A stretch of DNA of 24,042 nt from positions 1 through 24,042 of the IMG/VR virus record IMGVR_UViG_3300038701_001557; one strand, written 5' to 3'. A model generated the notes under the pieces. The model was not told the origin of the DNA. It saw nothing but the letters and a program-made list of their open reading frames with translations, and searched no databases. The first letter of the stretch is position 1; each line of letters starts with the position of its first letter. Positions 1 through 7,068 of this stretch are shown here, one piece after another. Source of the DNA: a virus. Both the position numbers and the translations under genes were made by a program.

Positions 1-66
1 GGAGAGAACGCACCCAATAGTGTCGGTAATTTTATGTATCTATACGGCCCCCAAAATGCAACCTAC

Positions 67-90
67 TGCCTATCGCGGGGGCGATATGCA
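67..90. repeat. GGGG-loop hairpin, copy 1 of a dispersed repeat
   Basis: The arms TGCCTATCGC and GCGATATGCA pair with a single mismatch around a GGGG loop; the inner six pairs (TATCGC/GCGATA) are perfect. The segment 69-86 is identical to 11209-11226, and allowing one mismatch the match extends to 65-86 versus 11205-11226. The left arm also occurs inverted at 128-137. An 18-nt exact match is unlikely by chance in 24 kb. It could be a protein-binding site, an RNA hairpin or a recombination remnant; the sequence does not decide. Confidence 0.6.
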
Positions 91-173
91 CAGGTAGATT
101 GTCCTCGGAGGGGGTAGATCGTGTTTGGCGATAGGCAATTTGGGCCCCAAGGCTCCGATTCTGAAAACTCCGC

Positions 174-201
174 TTTACATCGGCGATTCTGTCATTATAT
201 T
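174..201 (+). promoter_or_regulatory. candidate sigma70-type promoter
   Basis: TTTACA (174-179, five of six matches to the -35 consensus) lies 16 nt before TATATT (196-201, five of six matches to the -10 consensus). It points into the long co-directional gene run that starts at 555. Transcription would begin near 208. No other promoter of this quality was seen between genes, which fits one long transcript. Host sigma-factor preferences are unknown, so this is only a consensus match. Confidence 0.35.
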
Positions 202-212
202 AGCCTGTAAAA

Positions 213-226
213 GTCATCAGTCATCA
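213..226. repeat. tandem heptamer pair
   Basis: GTCATCA occurs twice with no spacer (213-219 and 220-226), immediately downstream of the candidate start of transcription. A tandem 7-mer beside a promoter could be an operator. Two copies of a 7-mer are weak evidence by themselves. Confidence 0.35.
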
Positions 227-240
227 GTTCCATCACACCG

Positions 241-301
241 GAGCGGAACCCGAGAAGGACGGAGCCCCAAAGGCGAAGTCCCTCGCAGGGTGACTCCGCT
301 C
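241..301 (+). ncRNA. possible structured RNA element in the leader
   Basis: GAGCGGA (241-247) pairs perfectly with TCCGCTC (295-301). Inside this closing stem, GGAC (257-260) can pair with GTCC (278-281) through an internal loop leading to GCC/GGC closing a CCAAA loop. An alternative is CCCT-CGC-AGGG at 280-290, which competes with the former. The nested pattern resembles a folded RNA leader, but I recognise no riboswitch or ribozyme family and there is no comparative support. Confidence 0.25.
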
Positions 302-372
302 GATGCAGATTGACAGGCTTAGCAAGCTAAACACCAAACAGACACAAATCGCGAACGTACAATGTACTACTT

Positions 373-421
373 GGAACCTGAAAATTTTCCTTCATTTTAG
401 ATTCCGGAAAATTTCGGTTCC
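373..421. promoter_or_regulatory. large bulged inverted repeat, operator or RNA hairpin
   Basis: The arms 373-390 and 406-421 form 16 base pairs with only two single-base bulges (T379 and A384). GGAACC pairs with GGTTCC at the base and an AT-rich stretch ending in TTTTCC pairs with its complement, closing a 15-nt loop. The left arm itself contains the perfect palindrome GAAAATTTTC (380-389). No T-run follows, so an intrinsic terminator is unlikely. Its position between the candidate promoter and the first gene suits an operator or a leader hairpin. Confidence 0.45.
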
Positions 422-554
422 TCTAGTGTCTGTATTGGTAAGAAAAACGCGAAAAGTGGAAAGAAAAGCCATTTTTGGCACGTCATGTGCGTCGTGTGCG
501 ACTATATTGGGCGAGAAATCCAAATTCCACCCGAACGTCCTACAGAAAAACGCC

Positions 555-884
555 ATGAACATTTTCGAGTACAAGTCCCGAATCCTTGACAAGATCAACG
601 ATGAACTCGATCTGCCCTTTGTCTCCGAGGAAAAAGAAGGCGAAGCCATCGAATTCCTGGTCGGCAAGGTCATCGATTTCGTTCCGGTCGACCTCCTGCC
701 TCTCGTGTTCGACGCCCTCGACGGCCTGACCCGTGACGAACTGGCCCGCCACAAGGCTGCCATTGTTGATTCCGTGAACACGCGGATTGACATCCCTTAC
801 GTGTGGGAAGGTGTCGAGGCTGACATGATCGGCATGGTTGTTGACGCCGTTCTCAATCCCCTCCTGATTGACGAGTCCGTATAA
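555..884 (+). CDS. small acidic helical protein with an internal duplication
   Basis: This 109-aa protein is not assigned to a family. It is acidic and rich in Leu, Ile and Val. It appears to consist of two copies of one ~45-residue unit: residues around 10-45 and 70-105 share the pattern I/L-D-x-I/V-N-x-x-L/I-D-L/I-P-F/Y-V, followed by a Glu-rich turn and a hydrophobic helix. I chose the ATG at 555 because the upstream in-frame extension has a different composition, although no clear Shine-Dalgarno precedes it. It is the first gene of the co-directional run, and its TAA overlaps the next ATG (TAATG). The hydrophobic stretches contain charged residues, so a soluble helical bundle is more likely than a membrane protein. 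Confidence 0.65.
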   Translation: MNIFEYKSRILDKINDELDLPFVSEEKEGEAIEFLVGKVIDFVPVDLLPLVFDALDGLTRDELARHKAAIVDSVNTRIDIPYVWEGVEADMIGMVVDAVLNPLLIDESV

Positions 885-1192
885 TGAATTGGCCCCTCAT
901 TGCTGCAGGCGTCGTTGTGCTGGTTCTGCCCTACCTGACGCCAATGATCCGGCGTTTAGCTACGCAGAAACCAACGACGCAAGGGGTCGAAGGCGAGGCA
1001 GGATCTCCAAACTTCGCACCTGCCTCGCCTCCCCCAGAGGGCTGTGCGGAATTTTGTCGTTTCATGCAGGACACACTGCCGAACGAGTCGGCGGCTGACA
1101 TCCTGTTCTATCTGACCCAGGGACTTAGCCCCCACAAAGCCTTGAAACAGGCATACGCTGGCGGCCCAGAGGAAGCCGAGAAGTCAGAATGA
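884..1192 (+). CDS. small single-span membrane protein
   Basis: This 102-aa protein begins with a hydrophobic helix at about residues 4-20 (PLIAAGVVVLVLPYL), followed by a basic patch (MIRR). Its remainder is soluble, with a Pro/Ala-rich linker (about 36-52) and a C-terminal helical part containing two Cys (CAEFC). This is an N-terminal anchor with a cytoplasmic or periplasmic tail. Its start overlaps the preceding stop and its own stop overlaps the next start (ATGA), so translation of the three genes is probably coupled. Size and position are compatible with a holin or accessory lysis protein, but a single helix with a long tail is not diagnostic. Confidence 0.65.
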   Translation: MNWPLIAAGVVVLVLPYLTPMIRRLATQKPTTQGVEGEAGSPNFAPASPPPEGCAEFCRFMQDTLPNESAADILFYLTQGLSPHKALKQAYAGGPEEAEKSE

Positions 1193-1539
1193 GAAACGTT
1201 TCCACAATTCTGGCCCTGTGCCTCATCCTCTTTGGTGCATTCGGCACTGGTCCATCCCAGGATGACACCACTCCCGACCCTGTTCCCATTCAGGATGAGG
1301 TTCATGAGGCTTGTGTCCAGTATGAGAAGTATTTCCGCCAGGCGTCTGGCACCGTGGCCAAAGAACTCGAATCTGGCCAGCTGACAACTGACACCGAATC
1401 CCGCGAACGTCGAGCCACTCTTCTCAAAGAGGCCCGGCGTATCGCCTTTGGGGCCCTGGCCAAGAAAGAGGCTGAAGCCTTCCAGCCCTGGACCCCTGCC
1501 AAAGAAGCCGAGATTCTGCGAAGTTATGAAGCAAATTAG
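1189..1539 (+). CDS. small exported protein of unknown function
   Basis: The 116-aa product starts with a plausible signal peptide: MRN, then a hydrophobic core (about residues 5-18, STILALCLILFGAF), then a small-residue region (GTGPSQ) where cleavage could occur. The mature part is a polar, Glu/Arg/Ala-rich helical protein. The Cys at residue 11 lies inside the hydrophobic core and does not make a convincing lipobox. It overlaps the preceding gene by ATGA and the following peptidase gene by 14 nt. It might be an exported partner or inhibitor of that peptidase, but this rests only on adjacency. Confidence 0.65.
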   Translation: MRNVSTILALCLILFGAFGTGPSQDDTTPDPVPIQDEVHEACVQYEKYFRQASGTVAKELESGQLTTDTESRERRATLLKEARRIAFGALAKKEAEAFQPWTPAKEAEILRSYEAN

Positions 1540-2320
1540 CACAATCAACCTTGACCTGGAAGATCGAGACTTTCTCGACTCCATGTCAGAAGTTCCTATG
1601 ATGTTCGGTGTGGGTTCGCAACGGCCCGAACGCATCACCATTCCTGAGTGGCATGTCCGTCACAACCAGGGGGCAATAGGATCTTGTCAGGGTCACTCAA
1701 TCACTTCATGTGTTGAGCGGCTTTTGACCGTTGGCCGGACCCACAAAGGGGTACAATTATCCCGCATCTACGCCTACCTGGCGTCTCAACAGGTGGATGG
1801 CCTGCTTGGCAGCGACCGGGGGTCTACGATCTCCGCTGGTGTGAAAGTCGCTCTGAAGGGCATCCCCAAAGAGTCTGACATCCCGTACCCGTCTCCTGCC
1901 CGGTATCCCAGCAGATCGCAGCGTCAACAGATCCTCGACAGCTGGGACTCATACCAAACGGAGCCGTTCTCAGCAAAGTCGTCATGGAAAGTCCCCAAGG
2001 ACCCGGAAGCCATTCGCCAATTCCTGGCCGGGGGTGGGGCCATCAATCTCGGCATTCTGTGGTACGGGGGAATCATCCCGCGTAACCGCGTAGTCACAAG
2101 CTTCAACTCTCGTGCCCGTGGAGGTGGCCATGCCATCTCAATCCTCGGCTACGAACCCGATCGTTTCACCCTGCTGAACTCCCACAACGATGGTGTGTTC
2201 TACGTGATGGATGATGCGATGATGACAATGCTGAATCACTCATGGACTGCCGCTGTTGGCGTCCTGGGATCTCCTGAACCAGAACCAGTTGACTGGTTCG
2301 AAGATTCACCGATGTTTTAA
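1526..2320 (+). CDS. papain-like cysteine peptidase (C1A-type)
   Basis: The 264-aa product carries papain-superfamily landmarks in the right order. Gln48 and Cys54 lie in HNQGAIGSCQGHS, corresponding to the oxyanion Gln and nucleophile. His202 lies in GGGHAISILGY and Asn218 in LLNSHNDG, completing the triad; the usual NSWG reads NSHN here. Between them, a G-S-T-I-S-A-G-V-K segment and I-P-Y-P match the middle of bacterial C1A peptidases. No signal peptide or propeptide of normal length precedes the catalytic domain. I chose the ATG at 1526 because the longer frame runs over the previous gene. It sits among membrane-associated genes and next to a thioredoxin-like protein. It could act in lysis, virion maturation or host-surface attack; the fold is secure, the role is not. 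Confidence 0.82.
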   Translation: MKQISTINLDLEDRDFLDSMSEVPMMFGVGSQRPERITIPEWHVRHNQGAIGSCQGHSITSCVERLLTVGRTHKGVQLSRIYAYLASQQVDGLLGSDRGSTISAGVKVALKGIPKESDIPYPSPARYPSRSQRQQILDSWDSYQTEPFSAKSSWKVPKDPEAIRQFLAGGGAINLGILWYGGIIPRNRVVTSFNSRARGGGHAISILGYEPDRFTLLNSHNDGVFYVMDDAMMTMLNHSWTAAVGVLGSPEPEPVDWFEDSPMF

Positions 2321-2321
2321 C

Positions 2322-2891
2322 ATGAATATTGCAGACCGCATCACAATGGGTTGTCTTCTCGCCACTCTCCTGATCATTGGTGTTATTATTGGCAACAATT
2401 CTCCGGAGGTCAAGATCGATCTACCAGATTATCAGTTTCCGGTAGAAATCGACTTCGGTTCTCTGGAATTGCCGGGACCATCCGAGAGCGAGGATTCCTT
2501 CGAGGCCCCAGAGCCCCCTGCGGCCCCTGTGACGCCTCCTGCCATCGAAGACGAACCATTTGTCGAAGTTCCAAACGTAGACCCTCCTAAGTCACCTGAG
2601 CCCCCTCAGCGGGAACCTCAGTATGATGTCGTTCGGGTTGTAATGCACACGGCCTCCTGGTGTGCTCCCTGTCGGCGATGGAAGATCAACGAAGAACATA
2701 AAGTCACGGTCGACGTGATTCACACCGAGGACCCACCCCCACAGACGGCCGCTGGCAAGGTATATCCCACCTTTGAGATCCAGTACCACAACGGGAATAG
2801 CTGGGTCCCGAAGGTTCGCTTCGGCGGGTATGTCTCTGCTGAGAGTATCAACGATCAGGTCGACGCGGTCCTGGAGAAAGAACCAGTATGA
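2322..2891 (+). CDS. membrane-anchored thioredoxin-like protein
   Basis: The 189-aa protein has three parts. Residues 9-24 are a transmembrane anchor (MGCLLATLLIIGVIIG). Residues about 50-100 form an acidic Pro/Glu-rich linker. Residues about 102-189 form a short thioredoxin-fold domain with the redox motif W113-C-A-P-C117 and a later YPT that fits the cis-proline loop. The domain is shorter than the usual ~105 residues. The topology suggests the redox domain faces the periplasm on a flexible stalk. It follows the peptidase gene by one base and overlaps the next gene by ATGA. A role in keeping the peptidase cysteine reduced, or in disulfide exchange during virion assembly, is inference from adjacency. 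Confidence 0.8.
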   Translation: MNIADRITMGCLLATLLIIGVIIGNNSPEVKIDLPDYQFPVEIDFGSLELPGPSESEDSFEAPEPPAAPVTPPAIEDEPFVEVPNVDPPKSPEPPQREPQYDVVRVVMHTASWCAPCRRWKINEEHKVTVDVIHTEDPPPQTAAGKVYPTFEIQYHNGNSWVPKVRFGGYVSAESINDQVDAVLEKEPV

Positions 2892-3280
2892 GTCTGACAA
2901 ACACAATCGTCGAAGATGTACGGGGCAAGTTCGCCCCGTTTTCTGATACCCCGAACGCAAAAGCAGCCCTCCGTCAACTGAAGCGTCGACAAAAGGTCGA
3001 CAAGGTTTTGGTGGCGTATGAGATGGCCTTGAAACAGGGTCTCCCGATGGGGACCGAAAAGCAGGCGATGAAATCGGTCGCGTCCCTGCTACTGCCCTTC
3101 CTTCTTCGCTGGTTCCTCGGTCAACTGGCATCGGCCGTCATCTCGTTCATCTGGAACAAATACTTCAAAGGGAACAACCATGAGCCAGCTGGCCAAAGAC
3201 CTGATTGTACAGGGACATGCCGAACAGACACCTGCAGCAGATCTGGCTGCGGCCCTGAATGCGAATGTCCTTCACCATAA
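2888..3280 (+). CDS. membrane protein with Cys-rich C-terminal tail
   Basis: This 130-aa protein has a basic N-terminal half (for example QLKRRQKVDK) and a long hydrophobic stretch at about residues 66-92, enough for one long helix or a tight hairpin. It ends in a short tail with six Cys in about 25 residues. The tail is encoded in a 101-nt overlap with the next gene, which has its own good ribosome site, so the Cys-rich sequence may be partly a by-product of overlapping frames. Size, basic charge and neighbourhood suit a holin or other lysis accessory, but no holin family is recognised. Confidence 0.6.
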   Translation: MSLTNTIVEDVRGKFAPFSDTPNAKAALRQLKRRQKVDKVLVAYEMALKQGLPMGTEKQAMKSVASLLLPFLLRWFLGQLASAVISFIWNKYFKGNNHEPAGQRPDCTGTCRTDTCSRSGCGPECECPSP

Positions 3281-3914
3281 CGACATCAAAATCACCGGGA
3301 CGAACCAGGACGTTACCCTGCACCACCTGCTCGTCGCACGATGGGCAGTCCTCGGTCAGACGGCGAACGGTACGTGGGTTGGACCAATCGAGAGTCACGT
3401 GGAGTCTCTTGATCCGAGTCACCCTGTGGTCCCTGCTTGGGGCCAACTGCTGGCGTTCATGGCGATCGTCGATCAGTGGGCTTACACCTCACGAGATAAC
3501 AACATTGCGTCGGTCGTTGAGTATCTCATTCCGCAGGTGGCTGCCGCCTCTCCTTACCCTCACGTCACTCAAGAGTCTGTCCGGGCAGATATTGAGTCTG
3601 TAACGGGTGGTCGCCAGATCCCACGAGCGGACTACACTGAAGCCGAGATCCAGGAAGAGTATGATGCCCTGGAAGCTGAAGCCGCAAACGCCGCGAGATT
3701 GGCCGAACGCGAGACCATCCTGGCCGGCGTACCTCAGCATTATGAGGACCAAATCACAGCCCTTCGAGCCCAGTTCGACGCTGACGTGGCTGTTATTGTC
3801 GGGCACCAGAACAACGCTGCTGCCAGCATGGCTGACACCCAATCCCTCACGAACGAAGAACTGCAGACCCGAGCCGACCAGGTTATCACCTCTGCTGACG
3901 GAGTTGTTGCATAG
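3180..3914 (+). CDS. uncharacterised phage protein upstream of the LamG gene
   Basis: The 244-aa protein is unassigned. The N-terminal ~130 residues are a compact-looking domain rich in Ala, Val and His. Residues about 148-240 are strongly helical and rich in Glu, Ala and Gln, with coiled-coil character. The start at 3180 is supported by AAAGGGA seven to eight bases upstream, even though it makes a 101-nt overlap with the preceding gene. Its TAG overlaps the GTG start of the LamG gene (TAGTG), which suggests coupled translation and possibly a joint role, such as an adaptor or chaperone for that appendage. That role is inferred from position only. Confidence 0.65.
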   Translation: MSQLAKDLIVQGHAEQTPAADLAAALNANVLHHNDIKITGTNQDVTLHHLLVARWAVLGQTANGTWVGPIESHVESLDPSHPVVPAWGQLLAFMAIVDQWAYTSRDNNIASVVEYLIPQVAAASPYPHVTQESVRADIESVTGGRQIPRADYTEAEIQEEYDALEAEAANAARLAERETILAGVPQHYEDQITALRAQFDADVAVIVGHQNNAAASMADTQSLTNEELQTRADQVITSADGVVA

Positions 3915-6900
3915 TGGCAGCCATTCGCCCCCATCAGAAAACCCGCCTTCACCTGCGAGATTCCGCCACCGTGGATTTCGGGCCGGAAGGGCAGGCGCTG
4001 ACCAATAACGGCGTGACGGTTGTGGATGACGTGTTCACCTTCCCGAGCGGTGGAGAGATCCGACTCGGCACCAACACAACGTTTACCGACTCTTACACCG
4101 TGTCGGGTTGGGTGAAGCCGGTTGCATCAGGAAGCCACATTCTGCTGTTTTCTCGTGCAGACGCTTCTATTGGAACCTCGCTGCGGCCATCGGATATAGA
4201 GGTTTACGTCCAAGCGACAAACATGAACATTACGGTAGTTCACAACCGCAACGGTTCTGTTCAGGTTGAGCAAACCGCGAACAATGTAGCGGTCCCTGGC
4301 GAGTGGATGCACGTTGCGGTAGTGTTTGACGCTAACGACAGCACAAACCTTAGAATCTACAAAAACGCAACCCTCATAGACTCCGCGGCGTCCATGGTAA
4401 CACCGGGCAGTGTGGGGGATGTTTCTACGGTGGGACGTTGGCCTGACTACACGGGGGCTACTGGAGGCGACATCGCTGATTTGCGCGTGAATGAATACGC
4501 GATGACCGCTGGCGAAGTGTTCGACCTGTACAACGAAGGACGCGGCTATGATCTGCCCGAACGTCGCCAATTGCCGGACACAGTCGTTCACTTGCTGGAT
4601 GGCCAAACCGACGCAGGTGTGTATGGAGAAGAGATCAGCCTGGACGAAGTCACCTATGCCAATGGTGCCTACACATTCTCCGGAACAACCCCACACATTG
4701 ACTTCGGCCAGACAACTGTTCTTAGTGAAGCCGATGGGTTTTCTTTCGCCGGGTTCTTCAAACCCGATGCCGTCGCCACACGCCAGTTCCTGTGGTGCCA
4801 CGGTACGGTCACCTATGTTGAGCTCAACGGCAGCACCGCACTTCGGTACAAAGCTTCTGACAACACCCTCCGATTCATAAACCGCACATTTGCGGCTGAC
4901 ACAGTTTATCATGTCGCCCTGGTTGTGAAGGGTAGTACAGCCACTCTGTACATTGATGGTGTCGAGGAAGGTACGTTCGGTGTTAATGGGTCTTCTACGT
5001 TCTCGGTCTCACAGATCAGCGCGGCGAATGCAACTTTTGATTACCAGGGTGACATGTGGGATTGCCGAGTGTTTGACCGGGAGATCTCGGCTGAGGAAGT
5101 GGTCAACCTGTACCGGAATGGCCTGCCTTCCATCCGACCCGCAGAGGTAATCAAGCTGGACCCTGCTTTGTACTCTGGCAGTGGTGACTTGATTGATCGA
5201 TCGGGGAATGGCAACAACGTGACTTTGCCCAGCGGTTACTCGGTAACCGGGGACGTGATTGATTCCGATGGAACAGCCGATGGACCGGACCTGGGGTTTG
5301 ATCTTGACAGTGATTTTACCCTGTCTGCCTGGGTACGAACTACAGACTCAGATTGCGTGTTTCTGTATGACACAGGCACCCGGTTTGGTTTCTGCTGGCA
5401 AGATGGTAGTGCATCCAGCACATCCCAGAATATCACCTCAGGGCAAAACTACGTCGATGGTGTGGCTATCGCCGACAACCGTGACACACTACACGCGGCA
5501 GTAGCAGATGGTGAGTGGCATCATATCGCGTTGACCGGGACATTCTCCACCACATGGGGTATCAAACTGTGCCACTACTCGGCAGCTACACAGTTTCGTT
5601 TGGATGGTGAGATCGACAAGCTCGCTTTCTATAGTGAGATTCTGACGGCTGACCAGATTGCCATGTTGGCCGCGAATCGAGAATTCCCGGACTTCTACCA
5701 CGCACCCTTCGGCACGCTCGGCGGGGAAGAAACCTGCATCCAACCCGAACGTAACAGTGGAGCTCTCTTCAACGACCTCTCCCCTGACGCGACCGGCGAA
5801 GGCACTCCATCCTTGTCTGACGCAGAAATCGTTGACGGCAAAATCGAGTTCGACGGTACCTCTGACATGGTGTCCTTGTCGGACCTCGAACTGGGTAGTT
5901 CGGACTCCGTGACATTGTCCATGTGGGTGACCCGTGATACCGGCAACTGCACGTTGTTCTCACGTGCGTCTGGTGGTGGGGCCTACTATTGGGGTTTGGG
6001 TCAGACAAGTGCATCTGCCTCATCGACGGGTTTTTCAAGTATGGGCCAGTATTTTGATGGTGTGAATCAAGGCTCCAGCACACTCACACGTCAGGATATC
6101 ATCGATCTGCTGCCTGAAGGTGAAAGAGTCCATGTTTGTTTCATAGGTGATACAAGTACAAACCTCGGAACAGGTTTTCAGATTGGCCGATACCAGGCTC
6201 TTACATCACTCACCCTGAATGGCCGGATTGAAGATGTTCGGGTGTTCAAGCGTCGGCTGACTGCTGAAGAAGTCGCGTTTCTGTACAACGACGGCACACC
6301 CGGTGTGGAAGTACCCAACACACGGGACAGTAAACTCGCTGTCCTTCCTTCTTATGACACGGCATCGGATGGCAGCACTTCCAACGTTATCGACTACAGC
6401 GGAAACACGGGTGGCAGCGGGCAGCCAGATTTGTCGGACCCACCCACGTGGACGCCCGACACGGGCGAAAGCGGGCGAGCTAGCTTAGTGTTTGTCGACA
6501 GTGAGACGGAGTACATCGAAAGTTCCGAAAAGCCGATTCAGGGTAACGCAACGCAATTTAGCGTGTTTTTCTGGATGAAACCGACAGACGAAAGCACGCA
6601 ACGTTCCATCTTTACCCAGCATGGGAGCAACGGGAATCGTTCGCTTAATCTGTACCTGAGTACCACCGGCCAGATCGTTTTGCAGACATCAGCCAATGGA
6701 TCGGCACTAACTAGCCATATCACTACGACGCTTTACGACCAGGTCGCAGAGTGGGTACCGATCTGCGTGACGTGGGACGCTGACGCGGACGAAGCGGCAG
6801 TCTGGTCCAATGGTGTTCGTGATGAAACGTTTTCGGGGTTAGCGGCATCGCTTCACGATACGGCGTCACCGGCACGGATTGGATTAAACGGCGTCGGCAG

Positions 6901-7060
6901 TGCTGGGTTCGATGGGTCGCTTGACGATATCGCAATTTATCAGCGAGTCTTGACACCCGCCGAAATCGCCCGCTTCTCCGAACGCCGGAACATCTTCGGT
7001 GAAGCGTACACCGCCCCCACCCCCGGTTCTGGTGGTTTAATACCTATCATCTTGTTTTAG
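3914..7060 (+). CDS. five-domain LamG/concanavalin-like appendage protein
   Basis: The 1048-aa protein is built of about five tandem LamG-like (concanavalin-fold) units, roughly residues 20-212, 222-405, 410-592, 605-795 and 800-1025. Each unit closes with the family's recurring end pattern: D-x-R-V-F-x-R-x-L/I-x-A-E-E-V, then LYxxG. Examples are VFDREISAEEV (386-396) and VFKRRLTAEEV (777-787). Other marks are F-S-V/T-x-x-W-x-K/R-P near the start and W-x-H-V-A mid-domain in most units. LamG domains bind glycans or surface proteins, so a receptor-binding or decorating fibre is likely. The start is a GTG overlapping the previous TAG. The C-terminus is short and hydrophobic (GLIPIILF). Confidence 0.82.
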   Translation: MAAIRPHQKTRLHLRDSATVDFGPEGQALTNNGVTVVDDVFTFPSGGEIRLGTNTTFTDSYTVSGWVKPVASGSHILLFSRADASIGTSLRPSDIEVYVQATNMNITVVHNRNGSVQVEQTANNVAVPGEWMHVAVVFDANDSTNLRIYKNATLIDSAASMVTPGSVGDVSTVGRWPDYTGATGGDIADLRVNEYAMTAGEVFDLYNEGRGYDLPERRQLPDTVVHLLDGQTDAGVYGEEISLDEVTYANGAYTFSGTTPHIDFGQTTVLSEADGFSFAGFFKPDAVATRQFLWCHGTVTYVELNGSTALRYKASDNTLRFINRTFAADTVYHVALVVKGSTATLYIDGVEEGTFGVNGSSTFSVSQISAANATFDYQGDMWDCRVFDREISAEEVVNLYRNGLPSIRPAEVIKLDPALYSGSGDLIDRSGNGNNVTLPSGYSVTGDVIDSDGTADGPDLGFDLDSDFTLSAWVRTTDSDCVFLYDTGTRFGFCWQDGSASSTSQNITSGQNYVDGVAIADNRDTLHAAVADGEWHHIALTGTFSTTWGIKLCHYSAATQFRLDGEIDKLAFYSEILTADQIAMLAANREFPDFYHAPFGTLGGEETCIQPERNSGALFNDLSPDATGEGTPSLSDAEIVDGKIEFDGTSDMVSLSDLELGSSDSVTLSMWVTRDTGNCTLFSRASGGGAYYWGLGQTSASASSTGFSSMGQYFDGVNQGSSTLTRQDIIDLLPEGERVHVCFIGDTSTNLGTGFQIGRYQALTSLTLNGRIEDVRVFKRRLTAEEVAFLYNDGTPGVEVPNTRDSKLAVLPSYDTASDGSTSNVIDYSGNTGGSGQPDLSDPPTWTPDTGESGRASLVFVDSETEYIESSEKPIQGNATQFSVFFWMKPTDESTQRSIFTQHGSNGNRSLNLYLSTTGQIVLQTSANGSALTSHITTTLYDQVAEWVPICVTWDADADEAAVWSNGVRDETFSGLAASLHDTASPARIGLNGVGSAGFDGSLDDIAIYQRVLTPAEIARFSERRNIFGEAYTAPTPGSGGLIPIILF

Positions 7061-7068
7061 GATATACA

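Larger units (their letters stand above)
1..554. other. gene-poor leader region
   Basis: I accept no complete gene here. Frame 2 is open from the window edge to a TAG at 95-97 and could be the 3' tail of a gene lying upstream, but nothing in it is recognisable. The rest holds short repeats and inverted repeats listed separately: a hairpin at 67-90, a candidate promoter at 174-201, tandem heptamers at 213-226, a possible structured RNA at 241-301, a bulged inverted repeat at 373-421 and imperfect tandem 9-mers at 482-499. The open frame running from 303 into the first gene has an unconvincing composition upstream of the ATG at 555, so I treat that part as untranslated. If the promoter is real, the first gene has a leader of roughly 345 nt. 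Confidence 0.5.

Noticed and set aside
213-226. CTGATGA-like words on the minus strand suggesting a hammerhead ribozyme
   Set aside because: The other core elements (GAAA and the flanking stems) are not present at suitable spacing.
310-315. Perfect TTGACA hexamer in the leader
   Set aside because: No acceptable -10 element lies 15-19 bases downstream; the nearest TAAACA is only 12 bases away.
4127-4912. 261-aa open frame on the minus strand inside the LamG gene
   Set aside because: It lies entirely within a well supported gene, has no recognised motif, and arises from the codon pattern of the opposite strand.
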